From positions 1-33,688 of the forward strand of contig CACANA010000011.1 in assembly GCA_902533775.1 (NCBI GenBank): DNA of 33,688 bases, given 5' to 3'. The DNA is from an uncultured Pelagibacteraceae bacterium (lineage in GTDB: Bacteria > Pseudomonadota > Alphaproteobacteria > Pelagibacterales > Pelagibacteraceae). Both the position numbers and the translations under genes were made by a program. The notes beneath the pieces are model-generated. The model saw only the letters and a program-made list of their open reading frames with translations, did no database searches and was not told where the DNA came from. Positions within the stretch are counted from its first letter, which is position 1. Each line of letters begins with the position of its first letter. Positions 15,345 to 23,119 of the stretch are shown piece after piece.

Positions 15345-16775
15345 ATGAATAAAGAAAAAAAATTATCTGCAAATACCCCTTCGGGTTTTGTTGATAGATA
15401 CGGTAAAGAATTAGCGTTAAAAGAAAATTTAATTGCTAAGATTGAGGAAAATTTTTTAAAATTTGGCTTTTCTAAGCTTGAAACCCCAAGTTTTGAAATA
15501 TCAGAAAATATAGGAAAATTTTTACCAGATGAAGATAGACCAAGCTCTGGTGTATTTGGTTTTCAAGAGGAAAATAATAGTTGGATATCATTACGTTATG
15601 ATTTAACTGCGCCATTAGCAAGATATGTATCTCAAAATTATTTAAATATCTCAAATCCTTTTAAAAGATATCAGATTGGTAATGTATGGCGAAATGAGAA
15701 ACCTGGCCCTGGTAGATTTAGAGAGTTTACACAAGCTGATTGTGATATTGTTGGATCTAGTAATCCTCTAGCAGATGCTGAGATGTGCAATCTTTTAGCT
15801 GACACATTATATTTCTGTGGCTTAGAAAAAAATCAATATCAAATCAAATTAAGTAATAGAAAATTAATTCAAGGACTTATTGAAAATTTAAAAATTTCAG
15901 AAAGCAAACAACAACTTATTGTTTTGAGAGCTATTGATAAGCTTGATAGAGTTGGAACTGATGGTGTTAAAGAATTACTTACAACAGGACGTAAAGACAA
16001 ATCTGGTGATAAAACTATTGGAGCAAACCTCTCTGATAATCAAGCTGAAGAAATAGTCAGTTTTATAAATATGAAATCTTTAGCCGAAATTAAGTCAACT
16101 ATACCAAACAAATTAGTTGAAGATGGTGTTGATGAATTAAATAAAGTATTAGATGGAATAACTTATTCATCTAATTCTGATCAAATAATTTTTTCTCCTG
16201 AAGTTATCAGAGGACTTGAATATTATGATGGCCCAATATTTGAGGCAAATTTAACATTCAAAGTTAAAAATCAAAAAAACCAAGAAGTGGAGTTTGGCTC
16301 AGTTGGTGGAGGTGGAAGATATAATTCTTTAGTTTCAAGATTTAAAAAAGTAGACTTATCTGCAACAGGTGTTTCCATAGGCCTTGATCGTTTGCTATAC
16401 GCGTTAGTTCAATTAAACAAAATTGAGATAAAAAATATTTCGCCAATAATAATATGCGTTTTAGATAAAAAGTACCTTCCTTATTATTATGAATTGTTAT
16501 CACAACTTAGAAATCAAAATATAAGATCTGAAGTTTATCTAGGTGACTCAGGTTTAAAATCTCAATTAAAATACGCTGATAAAAGGAGTTCACCAGCCGT
16601 AATTCTTTGTGGGGATGATGAAATTAAAAATAATAAAATTACAATAAAAAAATTAAGCGTAAACTTAGACGAAGCTTCAAAAAATTTATCTAGAGAAGAA
16701 TGGAAAAAATCTGAAAATACTCAAATTACATTTGATAAGGAGAAACTAATTGATGAAATTAAAAAACTTATCTGA
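15345..16775 (+). CDS. hisS: Histidyl-tRNA synthetase, divergent alphaproteobacterial type
   Basis: Class II synthetase that charges tRNA-His. Motif 2 region: KRYQIGNVWRNEKPGPGRFREF; the histidine-site block appears as IRGLEYYDGPIFEA, and motif 3 as GVSIGLDRLLYAL. The N-terminal region with GKFLPDEDRPSSGVFGFQ and SLRYDLTAPLARYV matches the HisRS form that pairs with A73/no-G-1 tRNA-His in many alphaproteobacteria. A C-terminal anticodon domain follows (about 385-476). The start is ATG 15345 (476 residues); the longer frame runs back through the tRNA gene and is not plausible. Only four bases lie between the tRNA CCA and this ATG. The 3' end overlaps hisZ by 23 bases. Confidence 0.95.
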   Translation: MNKEKKLSANTPSGFVDRYGKELALKENLIAKIEENFLKFGFSKLETPSFEISENIGKFLPDEDRPSSGVFGFQEENNSWISLRYDLTAPLARYVSQNYLNISNPFKRYQIGNVWRNEKPGPGRFREFTQADCDIVGSSNPLADAEMCNLLADTLYFCGLEKNQYQIKLSNRKLIQGLIENLKISESKQQLIVLRAIDKLDRVGTDGVKELLTTGRKDKSGDKTIGANLSDNQAEEIVSFINMKSLAEIKSTIPNKLVEDGVDELNKVLDGITYSSNSDQIIFSPEVIRGLEYYDGPIFEANLTFKVKNQKNQEVEFGSVGGGGRYNSLVSRFKKVDLSATGVSIGLDRLLYALVQLNKIEIKNISPIIICVLDKKYLPYYYELLSQLRNQNIRSEVYLGDSGLKSQLKYADKRSSPAVILCGDDEIKNNKITIKKLSVNLDEASKNLSREEWKKSENTQITFDKEKLIDEIKKLI

Positions 16776-17805
16776 GAATATTTTAAAAATTATTAAGTCT
16801 AATGGATATAAATATATTGATCTTGATACAGTAATTGACACTAATTTAATATTAGAAAGGTCAGGAGAAAATTTTAAAAGATTTATATTTTCTTTCAATG
16901 ATCAATGGGGAAATGAACTTTGTTTAAGACCTGATCTAACAATAGCATCTTGTGTTAGATATTTAAATCAAAATAAGAAAACAAGTGAAAAAATTTTCTA
17001 TAGTGGTCAAGCATTTAGAAAAGGATTAAATAAAAAAGATTCTGTTATCAGAAATCAAATTGGTTTTGAAATATTGGGATCTTTTACTGAAAAAAAAGAT
17101 GATAAGAAAATAATAGAAACGTCACTAAAAACGTTATCAAAAATTAAATATAAAAGCGGAAATTTAGTAATAGGTAACATAGAAATTTTTAGGCTTTTGT
17201 TAGATAAATTAGATTGTCCGGCAAGATGGAAATTAAGACTACAACGTCATTTTTGGAGAGAAAAATATTTTAATGATTTGCTAAAACGATTGGAGACTAA
17301 CTCTGACATTGATCCAACAATTGTTGAAATAGATAAAAAAAAATATTCTAGAATGATTAATGGAAACCAAAAAAAAGAAGTTGCTGGAAGATCAATAGAA
17401 GAAATTTTATTGAGATTTGACTCTAAAATTAAAGATCCAAGAAGAACAAAAAAAGGAAGTAATGTAGTAAAAATTTTAAAAGAGTACCTAAAAATTGAAT
17501 GCCCAATTAATCAAGCATCTAAAAAGTTAAATTTATTTTTTAAAAAGTATAAAATTAACCTTAGAGTTCAGGATGATTATTTTCCAATAACTAGAAATAA
17601 AATTAGAAAATTGAATGTCAGGTTTAACTCTTCTTTTGGTAGACATCTAGAATATTATACAGGGTTAGTTTTTAAGGTTGATATTAAATCAAAATCTGGG
17701 AATTTAAATATTAGAGGTGGTAGATATGACTCTTTAATAAAAGACCTTGGATTTAAAAAAAATATTCCAGCTGTTGGTGCTGCTATTAACTTAGAGAAAC
17801 TATGA
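16753..17805 (+). CDS. hisZ: ATP phosphoribosyltransferase regulatory subunit
   Basis: HisRS paralogue without the anticodon-binding domain that activates the short form of HisG and carries its histidine feedback control. Core class II synthetase fold remnants: NELCLRPDLTIASCVRYL, KIFYSGQAFRKG, GRHLEYYTGLVFKVD and LNIRGGRYDSLIKDLG. 350 residues from ATG 16753 (a TTG lies one codon upstream). The gene overlaps hisS by 23 bases, and its stop TGA overlaps the sulfotransferase ATG (ATGA). The presence of a short HisG in the same operon confirms the role. Confidence 0.92.
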   Translation: MKLKNLSENILKIIKSNGYKYIDLDTVIDTNLILERSGENFKRFIFSFNDQWGNELCLRPDLTIASCVRYLNQNKKTSEKIFYSGQAFRKGLNKKDSVIRNQIGFEILGSFTEKKDDKKIIETSLKTLSKIKYKSGNLVIGNIEIFRLLLDKLDCPARWKLRLQRHFWREKYFNDLLKRLETNSDIDPTIVEIDKKKYSRMINGNQKKEVAGRSIEEILLRFDSKIKDPRRTKKGSNVVKILKEYLKIECPINQASKKLNLFFKKYKINLRVQDDYFPITRNKIRKLNVRFNSSFGRHLEYYTGLVFKVDIKSKSGNLNIRGGRYDSLIKDLGFKKNIPAVGAAINLEKL

Positions 17806-18647
17806 TAATTTGGTTGGCCTCATATCCGAAAAGTGGAAATACGTGGTTAAGATCCTTAATTGCCAATTATTATTTTTCTAAAACAGGCAAATTTGATTTT
17901 AGTCTTTTAGAAAAAATAGACTCTTTTCCAAGTAGTAGATATTTCAGAAGATATCTTGATAAGTTTAGTGAACCTCATGAAACGTCAAAATATTGGATAA
18001 AAGAGCAAGAAAAAATAAATAAAATTAAAGGTTTTAAATTTTTTAAAACACATAATGCTTTATGCAAAATTGATGGAAATCAATTTACAAACATAAAAAA
18101 CACATCAGCAGCAATTTATATTATTAGAGATCCAAGAAATGTAATTACATCATTATCTAATCACTATCAAATATCAATTGATGAAGCATTTAATTTTATG
18201 ACAGAGGAAAAAAAAGGAATTTACGCAAAAGAAAATGGTAGATTTGTTAGTTTCCAAGCATTATTTTCATGGAAATTAAATTTAAAGTCTTGGATAGAGA
18301 ATAAAACATATCCAGTTCTAATTATTAGATATGAAGATCTTTTAAGTGAGTCATTTAGAACATTCAAACTTGTTATTAATTTTATTAACAAAATAACAAA
18401 TTCAAATAAAAAATTTGATAAGGAAAAAGCTAAAAATTGTATTAAAAATTGCGATTTTTCAAATTTAAAAAAATTAGAAAAAGAAAAAGGTTTTTCAGAA
18501 GCAATTACAAAAAAAGGTTCTGACGAAAAAATAAAATTTTTTAATTTAGGAAAAGATAATGATTATAAAAAGTTACTAGATAAAAAATTAATAAGCAAAA
18601 TGAATAATTTATTTCAAGAAGAATTGGTAAAATATAAATATGAGTAA
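17802..18647 (+). CDS. PAPS-dependent sulfotransferase family protein
   Basis: Transfers sulfate from 3'-phosphoadenosine-5'-phosphosulfate to an unknown acceptor. The 5'-phosphosulfate loop is YPKSGNTWLRS (8-18) and the 3'-phosphate site is IIRDPRNVITSLSNHY (107-122) with Arg109 and Ser117. A likely catalytic-region TH pair is at FFKTHNAL. 281 residues fits the cytosolic Sulfotransfer_1/3 type; no signal peptide or membrane anchor is visible. It is embedded between hisZ (ATGA overlap) and hisG (8-base overlap), so it must be co-expressed with histidine synthesis. Nothing links its chemistry to histidine; it could modify a lipid, glycan or small metabolite. Confidence 0.88.
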   Translation: MIIWLASYPKSGNTWLRSLIANYYFSKTGKFDFSLLEKIDSFPSSRYFRRYLDKFSEPHETSKYWIKEQEKINKIKGFKFFKTHNALCKIDGNQFTNIKNTSAAIYIIRDPRNVITSLSNHYQISIDEAFNFMTEEKKGIYAKENGRFVSFQALFSWKLNLKSWIENKTYPVLIIRYEDLLSESFRTFKLVINFINKITNSNKKFDKEKAKNCIKNCDFSNLKKLEKEKGFSEAITKKGSDEKIKFFNLGKDNDYKKLLDKKLISKMNNLFQEELVKYKYE

Positions 18648-19329
18648 TAATATCATAAAAATTGGAATTCCAAGTAAAGGTCGTTTACGATCTGGAGTAT
18701 TAAATATTTTTAAAAAAAACAAATTAAAAATTCATTCAGAAAGAGGAGAGAGAGACTTGTTTGGATTTATTAAAGGAAAAAAAAATATTATTATCAATTA
18801 TCTTCATGCTAGAGAAATAATAGAACGTCTTGCAGATGGATCATTAGATATCGGTTTTTCTGGTTATGATTTATTAATGGAAAGCGAAATTAATATTCAA
18901 AGAAAGGTGATTGTAAAAAAAATGTACGATTTTGGAAAAGCTACATTGGTAGTTGCAATTCCAGATGATTGGATAGATGTACAGACGATGCCTGACCTTG
19001 AAGAAATAGCATTTGAGTTCAAAGATAAAAAAAGAAATAGATTACGTATTGCTACAAAATACCCAAATTTAACTAGAGAATTCATGTTCTCTAGAGGAGT
19101 TACACAATTTAAATTGGTAAAGAGCCTTGGTGCTACAGAGATATATCCATTTACCGGGTCATCAGAAATAATTACTGATATAACTTCAACTGGAGCGACT
19201 TTAAAAGCTAACAATTTAAGAATATTAAAAGATGGAATAATCCTTCATTCTCAGGCATGCTTGCTATTATCAAAGGCCTTAGGTGCTAGATCTGGCAAAA
19301 AGATTTTAATTAAAACTCTATCTAAGTAA
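18640..19329 (+). CDS. hisG: ATP phosphoribosyltransferase catalytic subunit, short form
   Basis: First step of histidine synthesis: joins ATP and PRPP. The 229-residue length and lack of a C-terminal ACT-like regulatory domain define the short form that needs HisZ. Recognisable blocks are IGIPSKGRLR at the start, ADGSLDIGFSGYDLLMES, and the PRPP loop region GATEIYPFTGSSEIITDITSTGATL. It overlaps the sulfotransferase by 8 bases and ends the his unit; a 49-base gap precedes rmuC. Confidence 0.94.
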   Translation: MSNNIIKIGIPSKGRLRSGVLNIFKKNKLKIHSERGERDLFGFIKGKKNIIINYLHAREIIERLADGSLDIGFSGYDLLMESEINIQRKVIVKKMYDFGKATLVVAIPDDWIDVQTMPDLEEIAFEFKDKKRNRLRIATKYPNLTREFMFSRGVTQFKLVKSLGATEIYPFTGSSEIITDITSTGATLKANNLRILKDGIILHSQACLLLSKALGARSGKKILIKTLSK

Positions 19330-19378
19330 TGTTTTTTTACTTGTTTACTTTATTTAAAAGAGGAATATGTAAGCTACT

Positions 19379-20479
19379 ATGCAAGATTCGTTAATCTACA
19401 TTCTAATAGCCCTTATAATAATTGTTATTTATCTTCTTATCAAAAATAATAAAAGAAACATTGAACTTAATGCAAAACATGAGAATGATGAAATTATCAA
19501 ATTAAATCAAGAAATTATAAATCTCAAAGAGTCTTTAAATTCCACAATAAATACGACTATGAGTTCTATGTCTTCATCATTTAACAATCTTTCATCTGGC
19601 GTTACAAAAGATATGACAAATGCTTTAACAAAAGTGGATGAGAAAGTTGCTGCATTTAATACTCAAGTAGAGACTTTAAATGAGAGTCAAAAAGGAATTA
19701 ATCAAATTTTAGCAGGTGTAAAAAAGTATGGAACCTTAGCTGAATTCAGTTTGGCATCTTTATTAAAAGATTTGCTACCTTCTTCACAGTATTCATCAAA
19801 TGTAAAGATGAAAGAAGATACAAGTGAAAATGTTGAATTTGCAATTAAACTTCAAGATGGTGTATTGGTTCCACTAGATAGCCATTTTCCTGTTGAGAGA
19901 TATAAGGCTATTCAAGATGCACACCAACAAGATGATAAAAAAGCTATGGCTGAAGCTAGAACAAAACTTGCAAGAGCTTTTAAAGAAAAGGCAAAAAGTG
20001 TTAACGAAAAATATATAGTTCCCCCCAAGACTGTTGATTTTGCAATTGTTTACGCTCCAACCGAAAGTTTATTTTTAGAGTTAGCTAATTATCAAGATCC
20101 TTCAACAAAAGAATTACTTACCCAAGAATTAATGAAGAAATATAAAGTAACTATTATGGGCCCTAACAATTTATCTGGCTATTTACAATCTTTGCATATG
20201 GGTTTTCAAAGTTTGAGAATTAAAAAACATGCATCAGAAATATATGATCATCTAAAAAAAATAAGTACAAGATTTAATATGCATTTTAATAATGTTTTAG
20301 TTTTAAGAAAAAAATTAGAGGAAGCTATGTCAGTAGTTGATAGTTTTGGTAAAGATGCAAGAGCAATTAATAGAAGTATCGATTCTATAAAAAATCCAAA
20401 TGATGATGATGATCCAGATCCAGACACACCATCACCAATAAGTAGCTATGGACAAGTTGAAAAAAGAAAGGTTTCATAA
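19379..20479 (+). CDS. rmuC: DNA recombination protein RmuC
   Basis: Membrane-anchored coiled-coil protein with a PD-(D/E)XK-like nuclease fold, implicated in limiting rearrangements at inverted repeats. N-terminal anchor about residues 4-21 (LIYILIALIIIVIYLLI), then coiled coil to about 110, then the RmuC domain: KKYGTLAEFSLASLLKDLLP, VEFAIKLQDGVLVPLDSHFP, VDFAIVYAPTESLFLEL, VTIMGPNNLSGYLQSLHMGF. 366 residues. The true ATG at 19379 is 14 bases after an AGAGGA, but an ATG-TAA pair (19367-19372) sits at the optimal distance from that site. Together with the next genes it forms a DNA-processing cluster. Confidence 0.92.
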   Translation: MQDSLIYILIALIIIVIYLLIKNNKRNIELNAKHENDEIIKLNQEIINLKESLNSTINTTMSSMSSSFNNLSSGVTKDMTNALTKVDEKVAAFNTQVETLNESQKGINQILAGVKKYGTLAEFSLASLLKDLLPSSQYSSNVKMKEDTSENVEFAIKLQDGVLVPLDSHFPVERYKAIQDAHQQDDKKAMAEARTKLARAFKEKAKSVNEKYIVPPKTVDFAIVYAPTESLFLELANYQDPSTKELLTQELMKKYKVTIMGPNNLSGYLQSLHMGFQSLRIKKHASEIYDHLKKISTRFNMHFNNVLVLRKKLEEAMSVVDSFGKDARAINRSIDSIKNPNDDDDPDPDTPSPISSYGQVEKRKVS

Positions 20480-20487
20480 AAAAATGA

Positions 20488-21174
20488 ATGAAGTGGAGCA
20501 ACAAATTTAATTACCCAAAATCTTCCAGATCTTTAGAAGATGGTTATAGAAAGTACTTATTGGGAGATAATAAGCTACCAAGTGTAACAACAATTTTAAG
20601 TGCAACAAAATCTGAAGAGGAAAAGGCTGCACTGGCTAACTGGATCTCAAGAGTAGGTGTAAAAGAAAGTAACAAAATTAAAACAGAGGCCTCGAGTAGG
20701 GGAACTTCTATGCATACTTATATAGAAGAATTCTTAAGAGGAAGAATTAATGAAAGTTTTTTTGAAAGCAATGAACAATATAAAAATATGGCCAAAGAAA
20801 TAATAGAAAAAGGAATAAATGGAAAATTAGAAGAGATATATGGTATGGAAGAAACTCTATATTATCCAGAACAGTACGCTGGAACAGCAGACCTTATTGG
20901 TGTTTATCAAGGAAAAAATGTAATTATTGATTTTAAGCAGGCCAATAAACCAAAAAAAACAGATTATATTCAGGATTATTTTTTGCAATTGGGAGCATAT
21001 ACCTTAGCTCATGATATTGTTTATGGAACTAAAATGAAAGCAGGAATAATATTATTATGTACTAAAGATATTTTGTTCCAAGAATTTAAAATTGAGGGAG
21101 CTGAATTAGAAATGTATCAAAATTTATTTTTAGGAAGGGTTAAAAAGTTTTACGAATTGAATAATATATCTTGA
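20488..21174 (+). CDS. MGME1-like PD-(D/E)XK exonuclease
   Basis: Predicted metal-dependent DNA exonuclease of the PD-(D/E)XK superfamily. The N-terminal LPSVTTILSATKSEEEKAAL (30-49) and RGTSMHTYIEEFL (71-83) match the mitochondrial MGME1/phage exonuclease pattern. The active site is Asp135 in AGTADLIGVYQGK, Asp148 and Lys150 in VIIDFKQANKPK, and the following QLGAYTLAH holds the conserved Gln167 and Tyr171. 228 residues, no signal. It begins 8 bases after rmuC. Human MGME1 degrades single-stranded DNA ends; the same activity is inference here. A 43-codon ORF begins within its stop codon. Confidence 0.82.
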   Translation: MKWSNKFNYPKSSRSLEDGYRKYLLGDNKLPSVTTILSATKSEEEKAALANWISRVGVKESNKIKTEASSRGTSMHTYIEEFLRGRINESFFESNEQYKNMAKEIIEKGINGKLEEIYGMEETLYYPEQYAGTADLIGVYQGKNVIIDFKQANKPKKTDYIQDYFLQLGAYTLAHDIVYGTKMKAGIILLCTKDILFQEFKIEGAELEMYQNLFLGRVKKFYELNNIS

Positions 21175-21302
21175 CTTTACTTAACCTATCCATAAAAGAG
21201 TTATTAATACCTGAGCTAATCGTTTATATGCTAATGGTAAAGTCTTTAGAAAACTTTCCAAAAACCCATAAAACATTAGCTAATTTGAAGATAAAATTAT
21301 GA
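21171..21302 (+). CDS. Candidate 43-residue small protein between two nuclease genes
   Basis: An open frame from TTG (21171-21173) to TGA (21300-21302). Its start overlaps the stop of the MGME1-like gene as TTGA, and its stop overlaps the ATG of the ExoI-like gene as ATGA, so it fills the 124-base gap exactly. The peptide has a hydrophobic first half (ELLIPELIVYMLMV) and a polar, basic second half (NFPKTHKTLANLKIK). No Shine-Dalgarno sequence is seen before the TTG; an ATG at 21228 could give a 24-residue version. No homologue is recognised. Confidence 0.5.
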   Translation: MTLLNLSIKELLIPELIVYMLMVKSLENFPKTHKTLANLKIKL

Positions 21303-22732
21303 ATTTAGCAATTTGGGATATAGAGTCATCAAGTGCAAGTACGGACTTCGGGAGCATTATTGAAATTGGCGGAGTTTTAGTTGATGAGAATTTTAAAGAG
21401 AAAGACAGATTTAACTTAAGATGCAGGTTACCTGAAGGAGAAATCTTTCAGGCTATGGCACTTATTGTTAATAAGACATCAATAAAGCAATTAACCCAAA
21501 CTAATCTTTCTCATTATGAAATGTTAGCAGAAGTTGAAAAAATATTTAAAAAGTGGAGTCCCGCAGTATTTCTTGGTTGGTCTAATATTGGATTTGATGA
21601 TGAAATGATAAGAAAAGAGTTCTTTAAAGGGATTAGATATCCTTATCTTACAAATGCTGCTCCCAATAAAAGACATGATGGTATTAATATTGCTCGTGCA
21701 GCTTATGCAATAGATCCTTCAATTTTAGAAGTAGAATTTAACGAAAAAAATAATGCAGTATTTAAATTAGAATCGTTAGCTAGAATGCAAGGTATTGATT
21801 CAACGGACGCCCATAGTGCATTAAGTGATAGTATAATGACAGCTAAAGTTTTAAATATTGTCAAAAAAAAACAGCCAGAGACTTGGGAAACTTTTTTTAA
21901 AACTGCAAATAAATCTGATATTGAAACTATAATTAAAAAAGGGGAAATTTTTACCTTAAATGAATATTATTATGGTAAATCTAGACTTCATCTAGTTGCA
22001 CCTCTTCATCAAAAATATTGTATGCATCCAATATATGCTGGTTGGTATTATGCGTTCGACTTAAGGATTGATGTAGAACCTTTATTAAATTTATCTATAA
22101 ATGAGCTTAAGGTTGAAATGAAAAAGTCTCCTAAGTTTTTAAGAACTATTAGATCTAACAAGGCCCCAATTATTGTTGAATCAAAATACGGCATGAAAGC
22201 AGAACCTTATAGTGCCATGGATAAGTCTTTAATTAATAAAAGGGCAGAGATTGTTAAAAATAATGAAAAATTTTCTCAAAATATACTTCATGCATTACGT
22301 GAGGTAGCTGAAGAGAAAGAGCAATCTAAATCTCAGGAAATCTTATATGCAGAAGAAAGTATATACTCTCGGTTTACATCTAATAAAGACACTGCTTTAT
22401 TTCCTGCATGGCATGCAGCATCATGGAAAGATAAATTAAAGCTACTTGATAAATTTGATGACGATCGATTAGTTGGATTTGGAAAAAAAATTATTTTCCA
22501 AGAAGCTCCCGAAGTTCTTCCTGATAATATGCTTAAGTCTATTAAAAGAGAGATAGCAAAACGTATTTTAAGTGAAAATAAGGAAAAATGGTGGACAATT
22601 CCAACTCTTTACACAGAAATTGATACATTAAGAGAAAAATATACCAATGAGAATGACAATGAAAAGCTCGTGTTACTCGATGAATTTAATGAATATGCAA
22701 TGTCAATACAGAAGAAGTATGAAAATGTTTAA
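21299..22732 (+). CDS. sbcB: Exodeoxyribonuclease I (ExoI-like, DEDDh exonuclease)
   Basis: 3'-to-5' single-strand DNA exonuclease of the DnaQ superfamily, used in mismatch repair and recombination. DEDDh residues: Asp7 and Glu9 in WDIES, Asp100 in GWSNIGFDDEM, and His172/Asp177 in DAHSALSDS. The layout FDDEMIRKEFF, DGINIARAAYAIDP and KLESLARMQGID follows E. coli ExoI, and a long C-terminal part (about 190-477) corresponds to the SH3-like and helical clamp domains. 477 residues compares with 475 in E. coli. The ATG overlaps the small ORF's stop. Confidence 0.88.
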   Translation: MNLAIWDIESSSASTDFGSIIEIGGVLVDENFKEKDRFNLRCRLPEGEIFQAMALIVNKTSIKQLTQTNLSHYEMLAEVEKIFKKWSPAVFLGWSNIGFDDEMIRKEFFKGIRYPYLTNAAPNKRHDGINIARAAYAIDPSILEVEFNEKNNAVFKLESLARMQGIDSTDAHSALSDSIMTAKVLNIVKKKQPETWETFFKTANKSDIETIIKKGEIFTLNEYYYGKSRLHLVAPLHQKYCMHPIYAGWYYAFDLRIDVEPLLNLSINELKVEMKKSPKFLRTIRSNKAPIIVESKYGMKAEPYSAMDKSLINKRAEIVKNNEKFSQNILHALREVAEEKEQSKSQEILYAEESIYSRFTSNKDTALFPAWHAASWKDKLKLLDKFDDDRLVGFGKKIIFQEAPEVLPDNMLKSIKREIAKRILSENKEKWWTIPTLYTEIDTLREKYTNENDNEKLVLLDEFNEYAMSIQKKYENV

Positions 22733-22743
22733 TGTGGATAATT

Positions 22744-22794
22744 TTAACATATCTCTTTTAACTATTGATAAATAAATTTTAATTTATATATAAA
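22744..22794 (+). promoter_or_regulatory. Candidate trxA promoter
   Basis: Two arrangements are possible in the 66-base spacer. TTAACA (22744-22749) and GATAAA (22767-22772) are 17 bases apart and would give a leader of about 20 nucleotides. TTGATA (22765-22770) and TATAAA (22789-22794) are 18 apart and would place the start close to the trxA ATG, giving a nearly leaderless message. No clear Shine-Dalgarno sequence precedes the ATG. Confidence 0.4.
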
Positions 22795-22798
22795 GCCT

Positions 22799-23119
22799 AT
22801 GGCAACATTAAAAGTTACAGACGAAAAATTCGAAGAACAAGTTTTAAAAAACGAAAAACCAGTTTTAGTAGATTTTTGGGCTGAATGGTGTGGACCTTGT
22901 AAAATGGTAGGACCGATTTTAGAGGAAATTTCAGAGGAGATGGCGAATGATATTGTCATTGCAAAACATGACATAGACTCAGAGCCTAACATGCCCACTA
23001 AGTACGGTGTTCGTGGAATTCCTACAATGCTTTTATTTAAAGGTGGCGAATTAAAAGCAACTAAAGTTGGAGCTACACCTAAGAGCGATATTGTTGCTTT
23101 TATTAAAGAAAATATTTAA
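22799..23119 (+). CDS. trxA: Thioredoxin
   Basis: Cytosolic disulfide reductase that supplies electrons to ribonucleotide reductase, PAPS reductase and others. The active site is FWAEWCGPCKMVGPIL with Cys31 and Cys34, and the cis-proline loop is RGIPTMLLFKGG. 106 residues, the standard single-domain length. The stop codon and the stop codon of the convergent folC share the palindrome TTAA (23116-23119), so there is no intergenic terminator. Confidence 0.97.
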   Translation: MATLKVTDEKFEEQVLKNEKPVLVDFWAEWCGPCKMVGPILEEISEEMANDIVIAKHDIDSEPNMPTKYGVRGIPTMLLFKGGELKATKVGATPKSDIVAFIKENI

